Positions 1 to 10,480 are shown, counted from the stretch's first letter. The stretch is 10,677 nucleotides of DNA from a bacterium (GCA_021802745.1 JAJZRK010000112.1:1-10677); one strand, 5' to 3'. Notes: generated by a model from the sequence alone, not told the origin. Numbers and translations: made by a program.

Positions 1-28
1 CACCGTCCACCGTCTACCGTCTCTCTCC
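1..28. repeat. 7-nt periodic repeat upstream of leucine dehydrogenase
   Basis: The first 21 bases are three copies of a heptamer of the form YACCGTC, followed by a pyrimidine-only heptamer, so that the leader of the first gene is almost pure tandem repeat. The window starts inside it, so the full length is unknown. No Shine-Dalgarno sequence is visible between it and the ATG at 32. The same 7-nt period recurs in other gaps of this window. Confidence 0.6.
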
Positions 29-31
29 CCT

Positions 32-1108
32 ATGCAGATCTTCGACACCATGTCCGACATGGGCCACGAGCAGGTGGTCCTTTGCCAGGACAAGTCGGCC
101 GGATACCGCGGCATCATCGCGATTCACGACACGACCCTCGGCCCGGCGCTCGGCGGCACGCGCTTCTGGAACTACGCCACCGACGAAGAGGCCATCACCG
201 ACGCCCTGCGCCTCGCGCGCGGCATGACGTACAAGAACGCCGTCGCCGGCCTCAACCTGGGCGGCGGCAAGTCAGTCATCATCGGCGACAACCGCACCGC
301 CAACCGCGAGCTGATCTTCCGCGCCCACGGCCGCTTCGTGGAGTCGCTCGGCGGGCGTTACGTGACCGCCGAGGATGTGGGTACGAGCACCGCCGACATG
401 GACTACGTGCACATGGAGACCGAGTACGTCGCCGGTCTCGCCAACAAGTCGGGCGACCCATCGCCCGTCACGGCGCGCGGCGTCTTCCGCGCCATCCAGG
501 CCTCGGCCCAGCACCGCTGGGGGTCGTCGGACCTGACGGGCAAGACGGTCCTCGTGCAGGGCGTCGGCAATGTGGGGCACTACCTCTGCGGCGAGCTGCA
601 CAAGGCCGGCGCGAAGTTGGTGGTGACCGACATTCGTCCCGAGAAGGTGCAGGCGATGGTCAAGGAGTTCGGCGCCACCGCGGTGGAGGGCGACGCGATC
701 TTCTCGGCGAAGGGCGACATCTTCGCGCCGTGCGCGCTGGGCGCGATCCTCAACGACGACACGATCCCGAAGCTCAACGTCGAGATCGTCTGCGGCGGCG
801 CCAACAACCAGCTGCTCGTCCCCGCCAAGCACGGCGAGGCGGTGGAGAAGCGCGGCATCCTGTACGGCCCCGATTTCGTGGCCAACGCCGGCGGCGTGAT
901 CAACGTGTACGGTGAAGTCGCCGGCTGGACGCGCGAGCGCGCGCTTCGCAAGGCCGACGAGATCTTCGACACGACGCTCCAGGTGTACGAGATCGCCAAG
1001 AGCCAGGGCATCCTGTCGTACCTCGCCGCCGACAAGCTCGCCGAGCAGCGCATCGCGGCGATTCGCGGGCTCGTGAAGACCTGGCCGCAGTGGCCGCGCA
1101 AGTCATGA
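32..1108 (+). CDS. ldh: Leucine dehydrogenase (Glu/Leu/Phe/Val dehydrogenase family)
   Basis: Catalyses NAD+-dependent oxidative deamination of L-leucine and other branched-chain amino acids to their 2-oxo acids in the cytoplasm. The 358-residue protein is the usual length and resembles Bacillus leucine dehydrogenase throughout, including DTTLGPALGGTR (33-44), ARGMTYKNA (62-70) and LNLGGGK (74-80). The family's catalytic lysines fall at K68 and K80, and D115 sits in the TAEDVGT motif. A Rossmann signature QGVGNVG (176-182) lies in the C-terminal NAD domain, followed by CALGA (234-238) and GGANNQL (255-261). The short N-terminal domain and closeness to leucine rather than glutamate enzymes favour LeuDH; valine or phenylalanine preference cannot be excluded. 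The start has no clear Shine-Dalgarno sequence, but MQIFDTM aligns with the family N-terminus. Its stop overlaps the rpiB start (ATGA), which suggests translational coupling. Confidence 0.93.
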   Translation: MQIFDTMSDMGHEQVVLCQDKSAGYRGIIAIHDTTLGPALGGTRFWNYATDEEAITDALRLARGMTYKNAVAGLNLGGGKSVIIGDNRTANRELIFRAHGRFVESLGGRYVTAEDVGTSTADMDYVHMETEYVAGLANKSGDPSPVTARGVFRAIQASAQHRWGSSDLTGKTVLVQGVGNVGHYLCGELHKAGAKLVVTDIRPEKVQAMVKEFGATAVEGDAIFSAKGDIFAPCALGAILNDDTIPKLNVEIVCGGANNQLLVPAKHGEAVEKRGILYGPDFVANAGGVINVYGEVAGWTRERALRKADEIFDTTLQVYEIAKSQGILSYLAADKLAEQRIAAIRGLVKTWPQWPRKS

Positions 1109-1542
1109 GCAAGGAGCGCATCCCCATTGGCGCCGACCATGCGGGCTTCGAGCTGAAGGAGACGCTCAAGGCCACGCTGGCCGGCCTCGGCTACGACGTG
1201 GAAGATGTCGGCACGCATTCGGCGGCCTCCACCGACTACGCCGACTATGCGCACCCCGTCGCGCATGAGGTGGAAACGGGGCAGGCGAAGCGCGGCGTGC
1301 TGATCTGCGGCACCGGGCTCGGCATGTCGTACGCCGCCAACCGGCATCCGCACGTGCGCGCCGCGGTGGCGTGGACGCAGGAAATCGCCGCGCTCGCGCG
1401 GCTGCACAACGACGCCAACATCCTCGTACTGCCGGCGCGCTTCGTGAGCGCGGCGGAAGGCGTGGACATTCTCAAGACATGGCTGGAGACGCCCTTCGAA
1501 GGCGGCCGGCACGAACGCCGCATCGAGAAGATCGAGCGCTAA
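1105..1542 (+). CDS. rpiB: Ribose-5-phosphate isomerase B
   Basis: Interconverts ribose 5-phosphate and ribulose 5-phosphate in the non-oxidative pentose phosphate pathway (LacAB/RpiB family, cytoplasmic). From the ATG at 1105 the protein has 145 residues, typical for RpiB, and begins MSKERIPIGADHAG, matching the family start. Key residues are visible: D11-H12 in the phosphate-binding GADHAG motif, C68 in LICGTGLGM (the proton-transfer cysteine), H101-N102-D103 in the HND motif, and R135 and R139 near the FEGGRH end. I prefer 1105 to the in-frame upstream ATG at 1090 because it gives a four-base ATGA overlap with the preceding stop and removes a non-conserved extension. The gene ends nine bases before glyA, an association seen in many bacteria. 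Confidence 0.93.
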   Translation: MSKERIPIGADHAGFELKETLKATLAGLGYDVEDVGTHSAASTDYADYAHPVAHEVETGQAKRGVLICGTGLGMSYAANRHPHVRAAVAWTQEIAALARLHNDANILVLPARFVSAAEGVDILKTWLETPFEGGRHERRIEKIER

Positions 1543-1547
1543 GGAGG
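1542..1547 (+). promoter_or_regulatory. Shine-Dalgarno sequence of glyA
   Basis: AGGAGG overlaps the last base of the rpiB stop codon and lies four bases before the GTG at 1552. It is one of only two strong Shine-Dalgarno sequences I see in the window, and it decides the start: the next in-frame ATG (1567) is 19 bases away, too far. The spacing of four is a little short. Confidence 0.75.
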
Positions 1548-1551
1548 AGCA

Positions 1552-2841
<1,290 letters not shown>

Positions 2842-2874
2842 GCTTTTGTCCGGGCGCACTGTGAACGGCAACTG

Positions 2875-2984
2875 CCTTGCCACGGATTGCACGGATTGGC
2901 GCGGATTGACACGGATTCTGCTTGGGGGGAACCCCTGAAATGATCCGCGTTTATCCGTCAGAATCCGTGCAATCCGTGGCAAGT
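2875..2984. repeat. Inverted-repeat element 1 (CACGGATT type)
   Basis: This fills much of the 256-nt gap between glyA and the next gene. The outer 22 bases, 2876-2897, are exactly complementary to 2962-2983. Inside each arm the motif CACGGATT or CGCGGATT recurs every 9 to 10 bases, four times on the left and in complement on the right, giving imperfect pairing inward. The centre (2926-2935) is GGGGAACCCC. It could fold into a long hairpin or be a non-autonomous intergenic repeat; it contains no coding sequence and has no T-tract of a classical terminator. A relative lies at 9743-9860. Confidence 0.85.
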
Positions 2985-3084
2985 CGGTTTCAAGGTCGAG
3001 GATTTCAATGGCGCGGAGTGGCGCCCCGTGACACAAGCGGTTGTCGCGCCCTCGTCCCGGGTGCATTTTGAAGGGCACGCTGAC

Positions 3085-3090
3085 GAGGAG
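3085..3090 (+). promoter_or_regulatory. Shine-Dalgarno sequence deciding the start at 3098
   Basis: GAGGAG lies seven bases before the GTG at 3098, an ideal spacing. It favours this start over the upstream in-frame TTG at 3041, whose extra 19 residues do not resemble the family. Confidence 0.7.
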
Positions 3091-3097
3091 TCCCCGG

Positions 3098-3484
3098 GTG
3101 TCGGAACTGGCGTTTCGTGACGGAGTGATGGACCGCATTCGCGTTCGCGAACCGCGGTTCGACGAACACGCCTTCCTGTTCGTGCTGTCGGCGCTGGAGT
3201 ACGCCCAGGCGCGACAGTTCGAGCGCCGCCACCTCTCCGGGCGCGAGCTGGTCGAAGCCTGCCGCGACCTCGCGCTCGAGCGTTTCGGGGTGCTCTCCCG
3301 CATGGTGCTGGAGCACTGGGGCGTGACCTCGACCTCACATTTCGGCGACATCGTCTTCGCGCTCGTGGACCTCGGCCTGTTGCTGGCGCAGCCCACCGAC
3401 AGCCGCGACGACTTCGTGGAGATTTTCGACTTCGCCGCCGCCTTCGATCGCAACTACCCCTGGAACGCCGCCGCGGTCAGCTGA
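3098..3484 (+). CDS. Conserved hypothetical protein, Minf_1886-like
   Basis: A 128-residue soluble protein of unknown function. It resembles the Minf_1886 family, first named from Verrucomicrobia and Planctomycetes: an N-terminal stretch (ELAFRDGVMDRIRVREPRFDEHAF, residues 3-26, split here only by position), then LSALEYAQ, a RRHLSGRELVEACRDLALE helix, VLEHWGVTSTSHFGDIVFALV, and a closing DSRDDFVEIFDF motif. There is no signal peptide, membrane segment or obvious catalytic motif; the protein is predicted to be mostly helical. The GTG start is chosen from the well-placed GAGGAG. It leads a close-packed block, with only 12 bases to the NAD(P)HX repair gene. Family assignment rests on remembered motif similarity, not a profile search. 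Confidence 0.75.
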   Translation: MSELAFRDGVMDRIRVREPRFDEHAFLFVLSALEYAQARQFERRHLSGRELVEACRDLALERFGVLSRMVLEHWGVTSTSHFGDIVFALVDLGLLLAQPTDSRDDFVEIFDFAAAFDRNYPWNAAAVS

Positions 3485-3489
3485 CCGCG
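3472..3489. repeat. 18-bp perfect palindrome over a stop codon
   Basis: CGCGGTCAGCTGACCGCG is self-complementary over all 18 bases and contains the TGA stop (3482-3484) of the hypothetical gene. It ends eight bases before the next start codon. As RNA it would form a 7-bp stem with a four-base loop. No T-tract follows, so it is not a standard terminator. Confidence 0.6.
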
Positions 3490-3496
3490 CCCTGAC

Positions 3497-5038
3497 ATGC
3501 CTCCCGTGCGCGTGGTCACCGCCATGCAGGCCGCCGAGCGTGACGCCCGGGCGATCGCGGCGGGGACGCCGTCGCGACTGCTGATGCAGACGGCTGGACG
3601 CCTCGCCGCCGCCGAACTGTTGCGACACGCCGGTGCGCGCGCGCGCGTTGGCGTGGAGATCTTCGCGGGCGGCGGCAACAACGGCGGCGACGCGTGGGTG
3701 GTGGCCGCAGAGCTTGCCGCGCAGGGCGTGCCGGTGCGCGTGCACGAAGTGGAGCCACCGCGCACCGACGATGCGCGCGCGGAGAAAGCGGTGGCATCCG
3801 ATGGTGCGTTGCACGGCGCCGCCGCGCCGGCCGGCGCGCCCGGCGTTGTGGTTGACGGCCTGCTCGGCACCGGCGCGCGCGGCGCGCCCCGCGGCGACAT
3901 CGCAGCGGCGTGTGCGGCGATAGGCGCGGCGCGTCGGGGCGGCGCGTACGTGATGGCGCTCGACGTGCCGAGTGGGCTCGACGCCGCCACAGGCGCCCAT
4001 GAAGGCGGCCCGCGCGCCGATCTCACCGTCACGTTCGGCACCATCAAGCGCGGCCATCTCCTCGCGCGCGACTGGTGCGGCACCATCGTCGCCGTGGACA
4101 TCGGGCTCGGCGAATACGCAAACCTCGACGACGGCGCGCCGCGTCTTGCCGATGCCGCGTTCGTGCGGGAGGTGATTCCGCGCATCACGGCCGACGCGCA
4201 CAAGGGCGCGCGCAAGAAGGTCGCCATCGTCGGGGGCGAGCGCGGCATGGTGGGCGCGGTGCTGCTCGCCGCGCGCGCCGCGCTCCACAGCGGCGTCGGC
4301 CTTGTCAAGCTCGTCGTGTCACCGGACAACGTGGACCTCGTCCAGCGTGCGCTGCCGGAGGCGCTGGCCGCCGTGTGGCCGCAGACCGACGACGAAGCGG
4401 TGGCGATCGGTGTGTGGGCCGACGCCGTGCTCGTGGGCCCCGGACTCGGCCGCGGCGATGGGGCGCGCGCGCTCGCCGAGCGCGTGCTGCGGAACACGCG
4501 CGTTCCGGTGGTGATTGACGCCGACGCCATCAACGCGTTCGGCGGTGAGCCCGCCACGGTGAAGGGGCTCGTGGGCGCGCGCGCAGCCCTGCTGACGCCG
4601 CATCCGCTCGAGTTCGCGCGCCTTGCCGGCGCCGACGCCTCGGCGGTGAACGCGCAGCGCTTCGAGGTGGCGGCGCCGCTCGCCGCGGCCACGGGCGCCG
4701 CCGTGCTGCTCAAGGGCGTGCCGACGGTGATTGCCGCCCCCGACGGGCGCATGATCGTGAGCGCGAGCGGCACGCCGGTGCTGGGGCAGGGGGGGAGCGG
4801 CGACATGCTCGCCGGCATCGCCGTCACGCTGCTGGCGCAATGCGGCGACGCGCTGCACGCCGGCGCGGCCGCGGCCTGGGTGCACGGGCGCGCCGCGGAA
4901 CTGGCCGCCCCCGACGGCGCCATTCGCGGCGTCACGCTCGACGACGTGCTCGCCGCGCTGCGCGCGGCGTGGTTGAGCGAGCCGGCGCCGCCCGCGCCGT
5001 ATGTGCTCGCCGAACTCGCGGCCGTCGGCGAACGGTGA
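3497..5038 (+). CDS. nnr: Bifunctional NAD(P)H-hydrate epimerase / ADP-dependent NAD(P)H-hydrate dehydratase
   Basis: Repairs hydrated NADH and NADPH: the N-terminal YjeF_N domain epimerises R-NAD(P)HX to the S form, and the C-terminal ribokinase-like domain dehydrates S-NAD(P)HX using ADP. The 513 residues match the fused E. coli YjeF/Nnr layout. Epimerase domain (about 1-215): GGGNNGGD (58-65), VVVDGLLGTG (117-126) and ALDVPSGLDAATG (154-166). Dehydratase domain (about 225-495): HKGARKKVAIVGG (235-247), VGPGLGRGDG (313-322), DADAIN (341-346), LTPHPLEFARL (366-376), LLKG (404-407) and GQGGSGDMLAG (430-440) with the catalytic-type aspartate D436. No Shine-Dalgarno sequence is visible, but the N-terminus VRVVTAMQAAERDA fits the family. 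Its end is 2 bases from, or overlaps, the next gene. Confidence 0.93.
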   Translation: MPPVRVVTAMQAAERDARAIAAGTPSRLLMQTAGRLAAAELLRHAGARARVGVEIFAGGGNNGGDAWVVAAELAAQGVPVRVHEVEPPRTDDARAEKAVASDGALHGAAAPAGAPGVVVDGLLGTGARGAPRGDIAAACAAIGAARRGGAYVMALDVPSGLDAATGAHEGGPRADLTVTFGTIKRGHLLARDWCGTIVAVDIGLGEYANLDDGAPRLADAAFVREVIPRITADAHKGARKKVAIVGGERGMVGAVLLAARAALHSGVGLVKLVVSPDNVDLVQRALPEALAAVWPQTDDEAVAIGVWADAVLVGPGLGRGDGARALAERVLRNTRVPVVIDADAINAFGGEPATVKGLVGARAALLTPHPLEFARLAGADASAVNAQRFEVAAPLAAATGAAVLLKGVPTVIAAPDGRMIVSASGTPVLGQGGSGDMLAGIAVTLLAQCGDALHAGAAAAWVHGRAAELAAPDGAIRGVTLDDVLAALRAAWLSEPAPPAPYVLAELAAVGER

Positions 5039-5040
5039 GC

Positions 5041-6564
5041 ATGCGCCGCCTCCTGCTCGCGGGCGCCGTGGCGGCCAGCGCCTGCGGCCCGCCGCCTCAG
5101 GGAGTGGGCGGCGGCGTCGCGCCGCGCCGCGGCTTCGCGGGAGCGATCTTGCGCGAGGATCGCGTCAGCATCACGCGCGGCACCGTCGTGCGCGCCGTCG
5201 CCGTGGCGCGGCGGTTCATCTATGCCGCCACCACCGACGCGATCATCGTCTACGATCGAGATCGGCACGCCTGGCTGCCTCCGTTCACGCGCGATGGCGG
5301 CTTCGACCCGTCACTCGTGCGCAGAATCGCCGTAGACCCGGACGATGACAGTGCCTGGCTGTTCACGGCCATGGGTGCGTGGACGCTGCAGCCGCTGACG
5401 GCCTTCGTCACACGAGCGCCGGCGGGCGCGCCGCCCGCAAGGCTGCGCGCGTCATCGCTCGAGGCTGTCTATCGCGAGTTCCCGTCGGTGGAGTCATTTG
5501 GCCGCCTGCTCACGCGCGACGACGCGGCGCTGCAGTCGTTTCCCGTCGTTGCCGGCGCGCGCGCGCCCGACGGCACCGAAGTCTGGCTTGGCACCAACGG
5601 CGGTGGGCTCTTTCAAGTGGATCCGCTCTTCAACCGCGCGACGTCGCTGCCGTACGGACTCGCCTCCGCCGGGGCGGGCGCGCTGGCGCGCGCCGCCGAT
5701 GGCATCTGGATTGCTCCCGCGTCGCGCGGCGCCGAACCCCGGTTTGCCGTGACCTTCGCCGCGCGCGACCTGCAGCAGTTTCGCTGGCTCGACGACGCGG
5801 CGCAGCGCGGCTTCGGCGGCGGACGCGCGACCGCGCTCGCGGTGAACGCCGGCACGATGTGGATGGGGACGTCGCGCGGACTGTATCGCATCCCCCTCGA
5901 TGGCGGCGGGGCGCGCGCCTTCACGCCGATGGCGGGCTTGCCGAGTGACGTCGTGCTCTCCGTGCTCGCCCGCAATGACGGTGTCTGGGTCGGAACCGAC
6001 CGCGGCATGGCATTCCTCGACGCCGACTCCACCGAAGCGCGCGGGCGCCTCGTGGCGCTCGGCGGCCTGTCGGGTGTGCCTGTGCGCGCGCTGCTTTCGA
6101 CGGGCGACACGGTGTGGGTGGGCACGGAGGACGGTCTTGTCCTCCGCGCGCCCCAGGCCGGCGACCAGTTCGTGCGCCCGGCGGCGGCCGCCGAGCAGGC
6201 GCGCCTGCGTCACCCCGTGTACGCGCTGGCGAGCGCCGACTCTCTGGTCTTTGTGGCGCTCGCCGACGGCGTGCTTGCCTTCTCGCTGCACAACGGCGCC
6301 TGGCGCGAGCCCTGGCCCGCCGTTCCGTGGCGCGCCGTCGGCGAGATTGACGCGCTGGCCGCCGACGCGCGCACGGTCTGGGCGGGCGGCCCGTTCGGTG
6401 TCATCGCCGTGGATCGGAGCACCGGGGGGTCGCGCGTTTTGCGCGCCGGGAGCGATCTTCCGGATGCCGTGACGAGCATCGTGCTCGACGGCTCGTGGGC
6501 CTGGGTAGGGACGCTCGGCGGCGTCGTCCGCGTGCGGCGCTCCACCGATGGCCTCTTTCCCTGA
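5041..6564 (+). CDS. Predicted beta-propeller lipoprotein of unknown function
   Basis: 507 residues, probably exported and lipid-anchored. The N-terminus is a short signal peptide (MRRLLLAGAVAASAC) with a lipobox-like ASAC and candidate lipidated C15. The mature part repeats a sensor-propeller blade pattern, VWVGT-x-x-G-hydrophobic, at about residues 181-190, 273-282, 315-324, 358-367, 447-455 and 487-496, like the Reg_prop blades of two-component sensors and the YVTN/WD-like families. No kinase, enzyme or membrane-spanning domain follows. An in-frame GTG at 5035 would overlap the nnr stop as GTGA and is an equally possible start; longer upstream starts lie inside nnr and are unlikely. The cargo or partner is unknown. 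Its place between nnr and thiL does not explain its role. Confidence 0.8.
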   Translation: MRRLLLAGAVAASACGPPPQGVGGGVAPRRGFAGAILREDRVSITRGTVVRAVAVARRFIYAATTDAIIVYDRDRHAWLPPFTRDGGFDPSLVRRIAVDPDDDSAWLFTAMGAWTLQPLTAFVTRAPAGAPPARLRASSLEAVYREFPSVESFGRLLTRDDAALQSFPVVAGARAPDGTEVWLGTNGGGLFQVDPLFNRATSLPYGLASAGAGALARAADGIWIAPASRGAEPRFAVTFAARDLQQFRWLDDAAQRGFGGGRATALAVNAGTMWMGTSRGLYRIPLDGGGARAFTPMAGLPSDVVLSVLARNDGVWVGTDRGMAFLDADSTEARGRLVALGGLSGVPVRALLSTGDTVWVGTEDGLVLRAPQAGDQFVRPAAAAEQARLRHPVYALASADSLVFVALADGVLAFSLHNGAWREPWPAVPWRAVGEIDALAADARTVWAGGPFGVIAVDRSTGGSRVLRAGSDLPDAVTSIVLDGSWAWVGTLGGVVRVRRSTDGLFP

Positions 6565-6579
6565 CCGCACAACCCGCGC

Positions 6580-7532
6580 ATGACGCACCTGCGGCACATT
6601 CCCCTCGGCTACGGCGGCGAGTTCGACGTGATCTCGGCGGCGCTGGAGCGCTGGGGTCCGCTGGCCTCCGGTGTCGGCGATGACTGCGCCGTGCTCGAGG
6701 TGCCCGTCGGCGAACGGCTGGTGCTCAGCGTGGACACGGCCGTGGAGGGCGTGCATTTCCGCCGACCGTGGCTGACGCCCGAAGAACTCGGCTATCGCGC
6801 GACGACCGCCGCGCTCAGCGACCTCGCGGCGATGGCCGCCGCGCCGAGCGGTGTGGCGATCGCGATGACGCTGCCGGAGGCGTGGCGCCGCGACTTTCCC
6901 CGCCTCTGCGACGGCATTGGCGAAGCGGTCGGGGCGGTCGGCGCGAAGATCATCGGCGGCGACCTGTCGCGCGGCACGGAGCTGTCGCTCACGCTGACGG
7001 TCGTCGGCCATGCCGCGTCGCCGCTGTCGCGACGCGGCGCGACGCCGGGCGACGCGCTGTGGGTGACCGGGCGGCTCGGCGGTCCGCTGCTCGCCCTTCG
7101 CGCGTGGGAGCAGGGTGAAATGCCCAGCGAAGAGGCGCGCCAGCGCTTCGCGCATCCCGTGGCGCGCTTTGCGCCGGCGCGCTGGCTGCTTGCGCACGGC
7201 GCGACGGCCGGGCTCGACATCAGCGACGGACTCGCCTCCGACGCCGGGCACCTGGCGGCCGCGGGCCCCGTGCAGCTCGTCGTGAACCTCGACAAGCTGC
7301 CGACGGTCGCCGGCGCCAGCGTCGAAGAGGCCGCGCAGAGCGGCGAAGAGTACGAGTTGATGGTCACGGCGCCGGCGTTGCTCGACGCCCGGGCGTTCGA
7401 GGCGGCCTTCGGCATTCCGCTCACCTGCGTTGGCGCCGTGGTCCCTCCGCTCCCCGGGGAGCCGGCGGTCGAGACGCTGCGGCGGGGCGTGAGCGTCGCG
7501 CTGCCGCGCGGCCACGATCATTTCCCGCCCCC

Positions 7533-7536
<4 letters not shown>
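6580..7536 (+). CDS. thiL: Thiamine-monophosphate kinase
   Basis: Phosphorylates thiamine monophosphate to thiamine pyrophosphate with ATP, the last step of TPP synthesis. The 318-residue length fits ThiL of the PurM/AIR-synthase-like superfamily. Motifs: GGEFDVI (12-18), GVGDDCAVL (31-39, metal-binding aspartates), SVDTAVEGVHF (50-60), LSDLAAMAA (79-87), IIGGDLSRG (124-132), LDISDGLASDAGHL (212-225) and SGEEYELMV (254-262). The start codon lies 15 bases after the propeller gene, with no clear Shine-Dalgarno sequence. No other thiamine gene is in the window and no TPP riboswitch is visible upstream. Its stop overlaps the acyltransferase start in ATGA, so the two are probably translationally coupled. 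Confidence 0.95.
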
Positions 7537-9691
<2,155 letters not shown>

Positions 9692-9742
9692 CCGCGGTCG
9701 CGAAGCGGAAAGGGCGGGAAGGGTAAGGCGGGCGCAACGGGG

Positions 9743-9860
9743 CCTTGCCGCGGATGGCGCGGATGGCGCCCATGAACCTGGATGAACGCGGATCTCAACT
9801 GGGGAATCCCCTTAGAGATTCGCGTTCATTCGCGTCAAGTCCGCGTGATTAGCGGCGGAG
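9743..9860. repeat. Inverted-repeat element 2 (related to element 1)
   Basis: The left arm begins CCTTGCCGCGGATGGCGCGG, agreeing with element 1 at about 20 of the first 24 bases. The inner arms 9781-9796 and 9815-9830 pair at 14 of 16 positions; the outer arms pair less well, about 13 of 17, with a length difference of several bases. The centre, 9801-9811, is GGGGAATCCCC, close to element 1's centre. Like element 1 it lies downstream of a metabolic gene and upstream of the next start. Confidence 0.75.
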
Positions 9861-9911
9861 CGGTTGCGATGCCCGAGGATTCATGAACACTCCGCGGCAA
9901 AGCCGTTGCGG

Positions 9912-9942
9912 GCTCGGCAGGGCCGGCGCCCTGCTCCAGAGC
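9912..9942 (+). other. GC-rich hairpin upstream of ftsB
   Basis: GGCAGGGC (9916-9923) pairs with GCCCTGCT (9928-9935) around a CGGC loop, with one G-U pair, and GCTC (9912-9915) can extend it by pairing with GAGC (9939-9942) across a three-base bulge. No T-tract follows. It could be a weak terminator, an RNA processing site, or chance in GC-rich DNA. Confidence 0.35.
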
Positions 9943-9975
9943 GTCCGGCGCCCCTCGTCCGTTGTCCCTCGCCCG
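9941..9975. repeat. Short 7-nt periodic block upstream of ftsB
   Basis: Five adjacent heptamers follow the pattern NYGYCCS (with small deviations), for example TCGTCCG, TTGTCCC and others. The period matches the other heptad blocks in the window although the unit sequence differs. Confidence 0.45.
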
Positions 9976-10019
9976 TGGCGGTATCGCCAAACGGTGCCCG
10001 GTCGTCTTGCTGATGCCCT

Positions 10020-10343
10020 ATGCCACCCCGGAAATCCACCGCCAAGAAATCGCCGGCCGCGCTGGCCGTGATCGGCGTCCTCGCCCTCGCCGTGACCTAC
10101 TTCGCCGTGCAGGGCGGGGAGTACGGCACGACGGATCTCGTGCGACAGAGCCGCCGAATGACGGTGCTGCGCCACGAGGTGGACTCGCTGCAGCGCCAGG
10201 TGGACAGCCTCTCGCGCTGGAAGAAGGCTATCCAGACCGACCCCCTGGTGCAGGAGCGCCTCGCCCGCGAGGAGTTTGGGATGGTGAAGGGCGAAAAGGA
10301 AATGTTGTACCGGTTTGCGGAGGATTCGTTGCCAAGCAAGTGA
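10020..10343 (+). CDS. ftsB: Septum formation initiator family protein (FtsB/DivIC-like)
   Basis: A 107-residue bitopic membrane protein of the divisome; FtsB/DivIC partners FtsL and FtsQ/DivIB to activate septal peptidoglycan synthesis. A short basic cytoplasmic tail (1-12) is followed by one transmembrane helix (about 12-30), then a coiled coil with leucine/valine heptads (about 38-67: LRHEVDSLQRQVDSLSR within it), and the family's C-terminal box DPLVQERLAREEFGMVKGEKEMLYRF (74-99), which resembles the DivIC signature of the type AREELGMVKPGE. Length is typical. The start gives a sensible N-terminus but has no Shine-Dalgarno sequence. Being downstream of eno supports the call. Whether FtsB or DivIC is the better name cannot be settled from sequence alone. 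Confidence 0.88.
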   Translation: MPPRKSTAKKSPAALAVIGVLALAVTYFAVQGGEYGTTDLVRQSRRMTVLRHEVDSLQRQVDSLSRWKKAIQTDPLVQERLAREEFGMVKGEKEMLYRFAEDSLPSK

Positions 10344-10344
10344 T

Positions 10345-10477
10345 GGCGGAAGGCGGAACGCAGATGGCGGTCGGCGGATGGGAGATAGCGGGTGGGAGAC
10401 AGCGGGTGGGAGATAGCGGGTGGGAGATAGCGGGTGGGAGATGGCCGATGGGAGATGTCCGACAGCGTCTGGGGTCG
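10345..10477. repeat. Purine-rich heptad array with a 14-nt tandem core
   Basis: Beginning two bases after the ftsB stop, about 19 consecutive 7-nt units run in one phase. Early units are GGCGGAA-like; from 10380 to 10463 they alternate as GGGAGAT and AGCGGGT, giving six copies of a 14-nt tandem repeat, the first four with only one substitution. The last units degrade. Because 7 and 14 are not multiples of 3 and the array starts after a stop, it is non-coding. Unit spacing is zero, so it is not a CRISPR array. Confidence 0.85.
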
Positions 10478-10480
10478 TCT

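Larger units (their letters stand above)
9692..10019. other. 328-nt intergenic region between eno and ftsB
   Basis: No gene is supported here. It begins with a purine-rich stretch (about 9700-9742), then holds inverted-repeat element 2 (9743-9860), a GC-rich hairpin (9912-9942) and a short 7-nt-periodic block (9941-9975). The remaining bases up to the ftsB start show no clear promoter or Shine-Dalgarno sequence. A 62-codon open frame from 9883 has no family resemblance and an arginine/proline-rich composition typical of a chance frame. Confidence 0.7.

Noticed and set aside
3041..3097. TTG start for the Minf_1886-like gene
   Set aside because: No ribosome site and a non-conserved N-terminus; the GTG at 3098 has a well-spaced GAGGAG.
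2842..3097. Rho-independent terminator after glyA
   Set aside because: The strong inverted repeat has no following T-tract, and its internal repeats fit a dispersed repeat family better, although a terminator role is not excluded.
3454..5268. Minus-strand open frame of 604 codons opposite nnr
   Set aside because: Low-complexity S/A/P/T-rich translation opposite an obvious enzyme gene.
5494..7521. Long minus-strand open frame of 675 codons opposite the propeller gene and thiL
   Set aside because: Same shadow-frame pattern; the plus strand carries clear ThiL motifs and propeller repeats.
9883..10071. 62-codon plus-strand open frame between eno and ftsB
   Set aside because: R/P-rich, overlaps ftsB, runs through the heptad block and resembles no family.
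10380..10463. Possible CRISPR array
   Set aside because: The 14-nt units are directly adjacent with no spacers and there are no cas genes.
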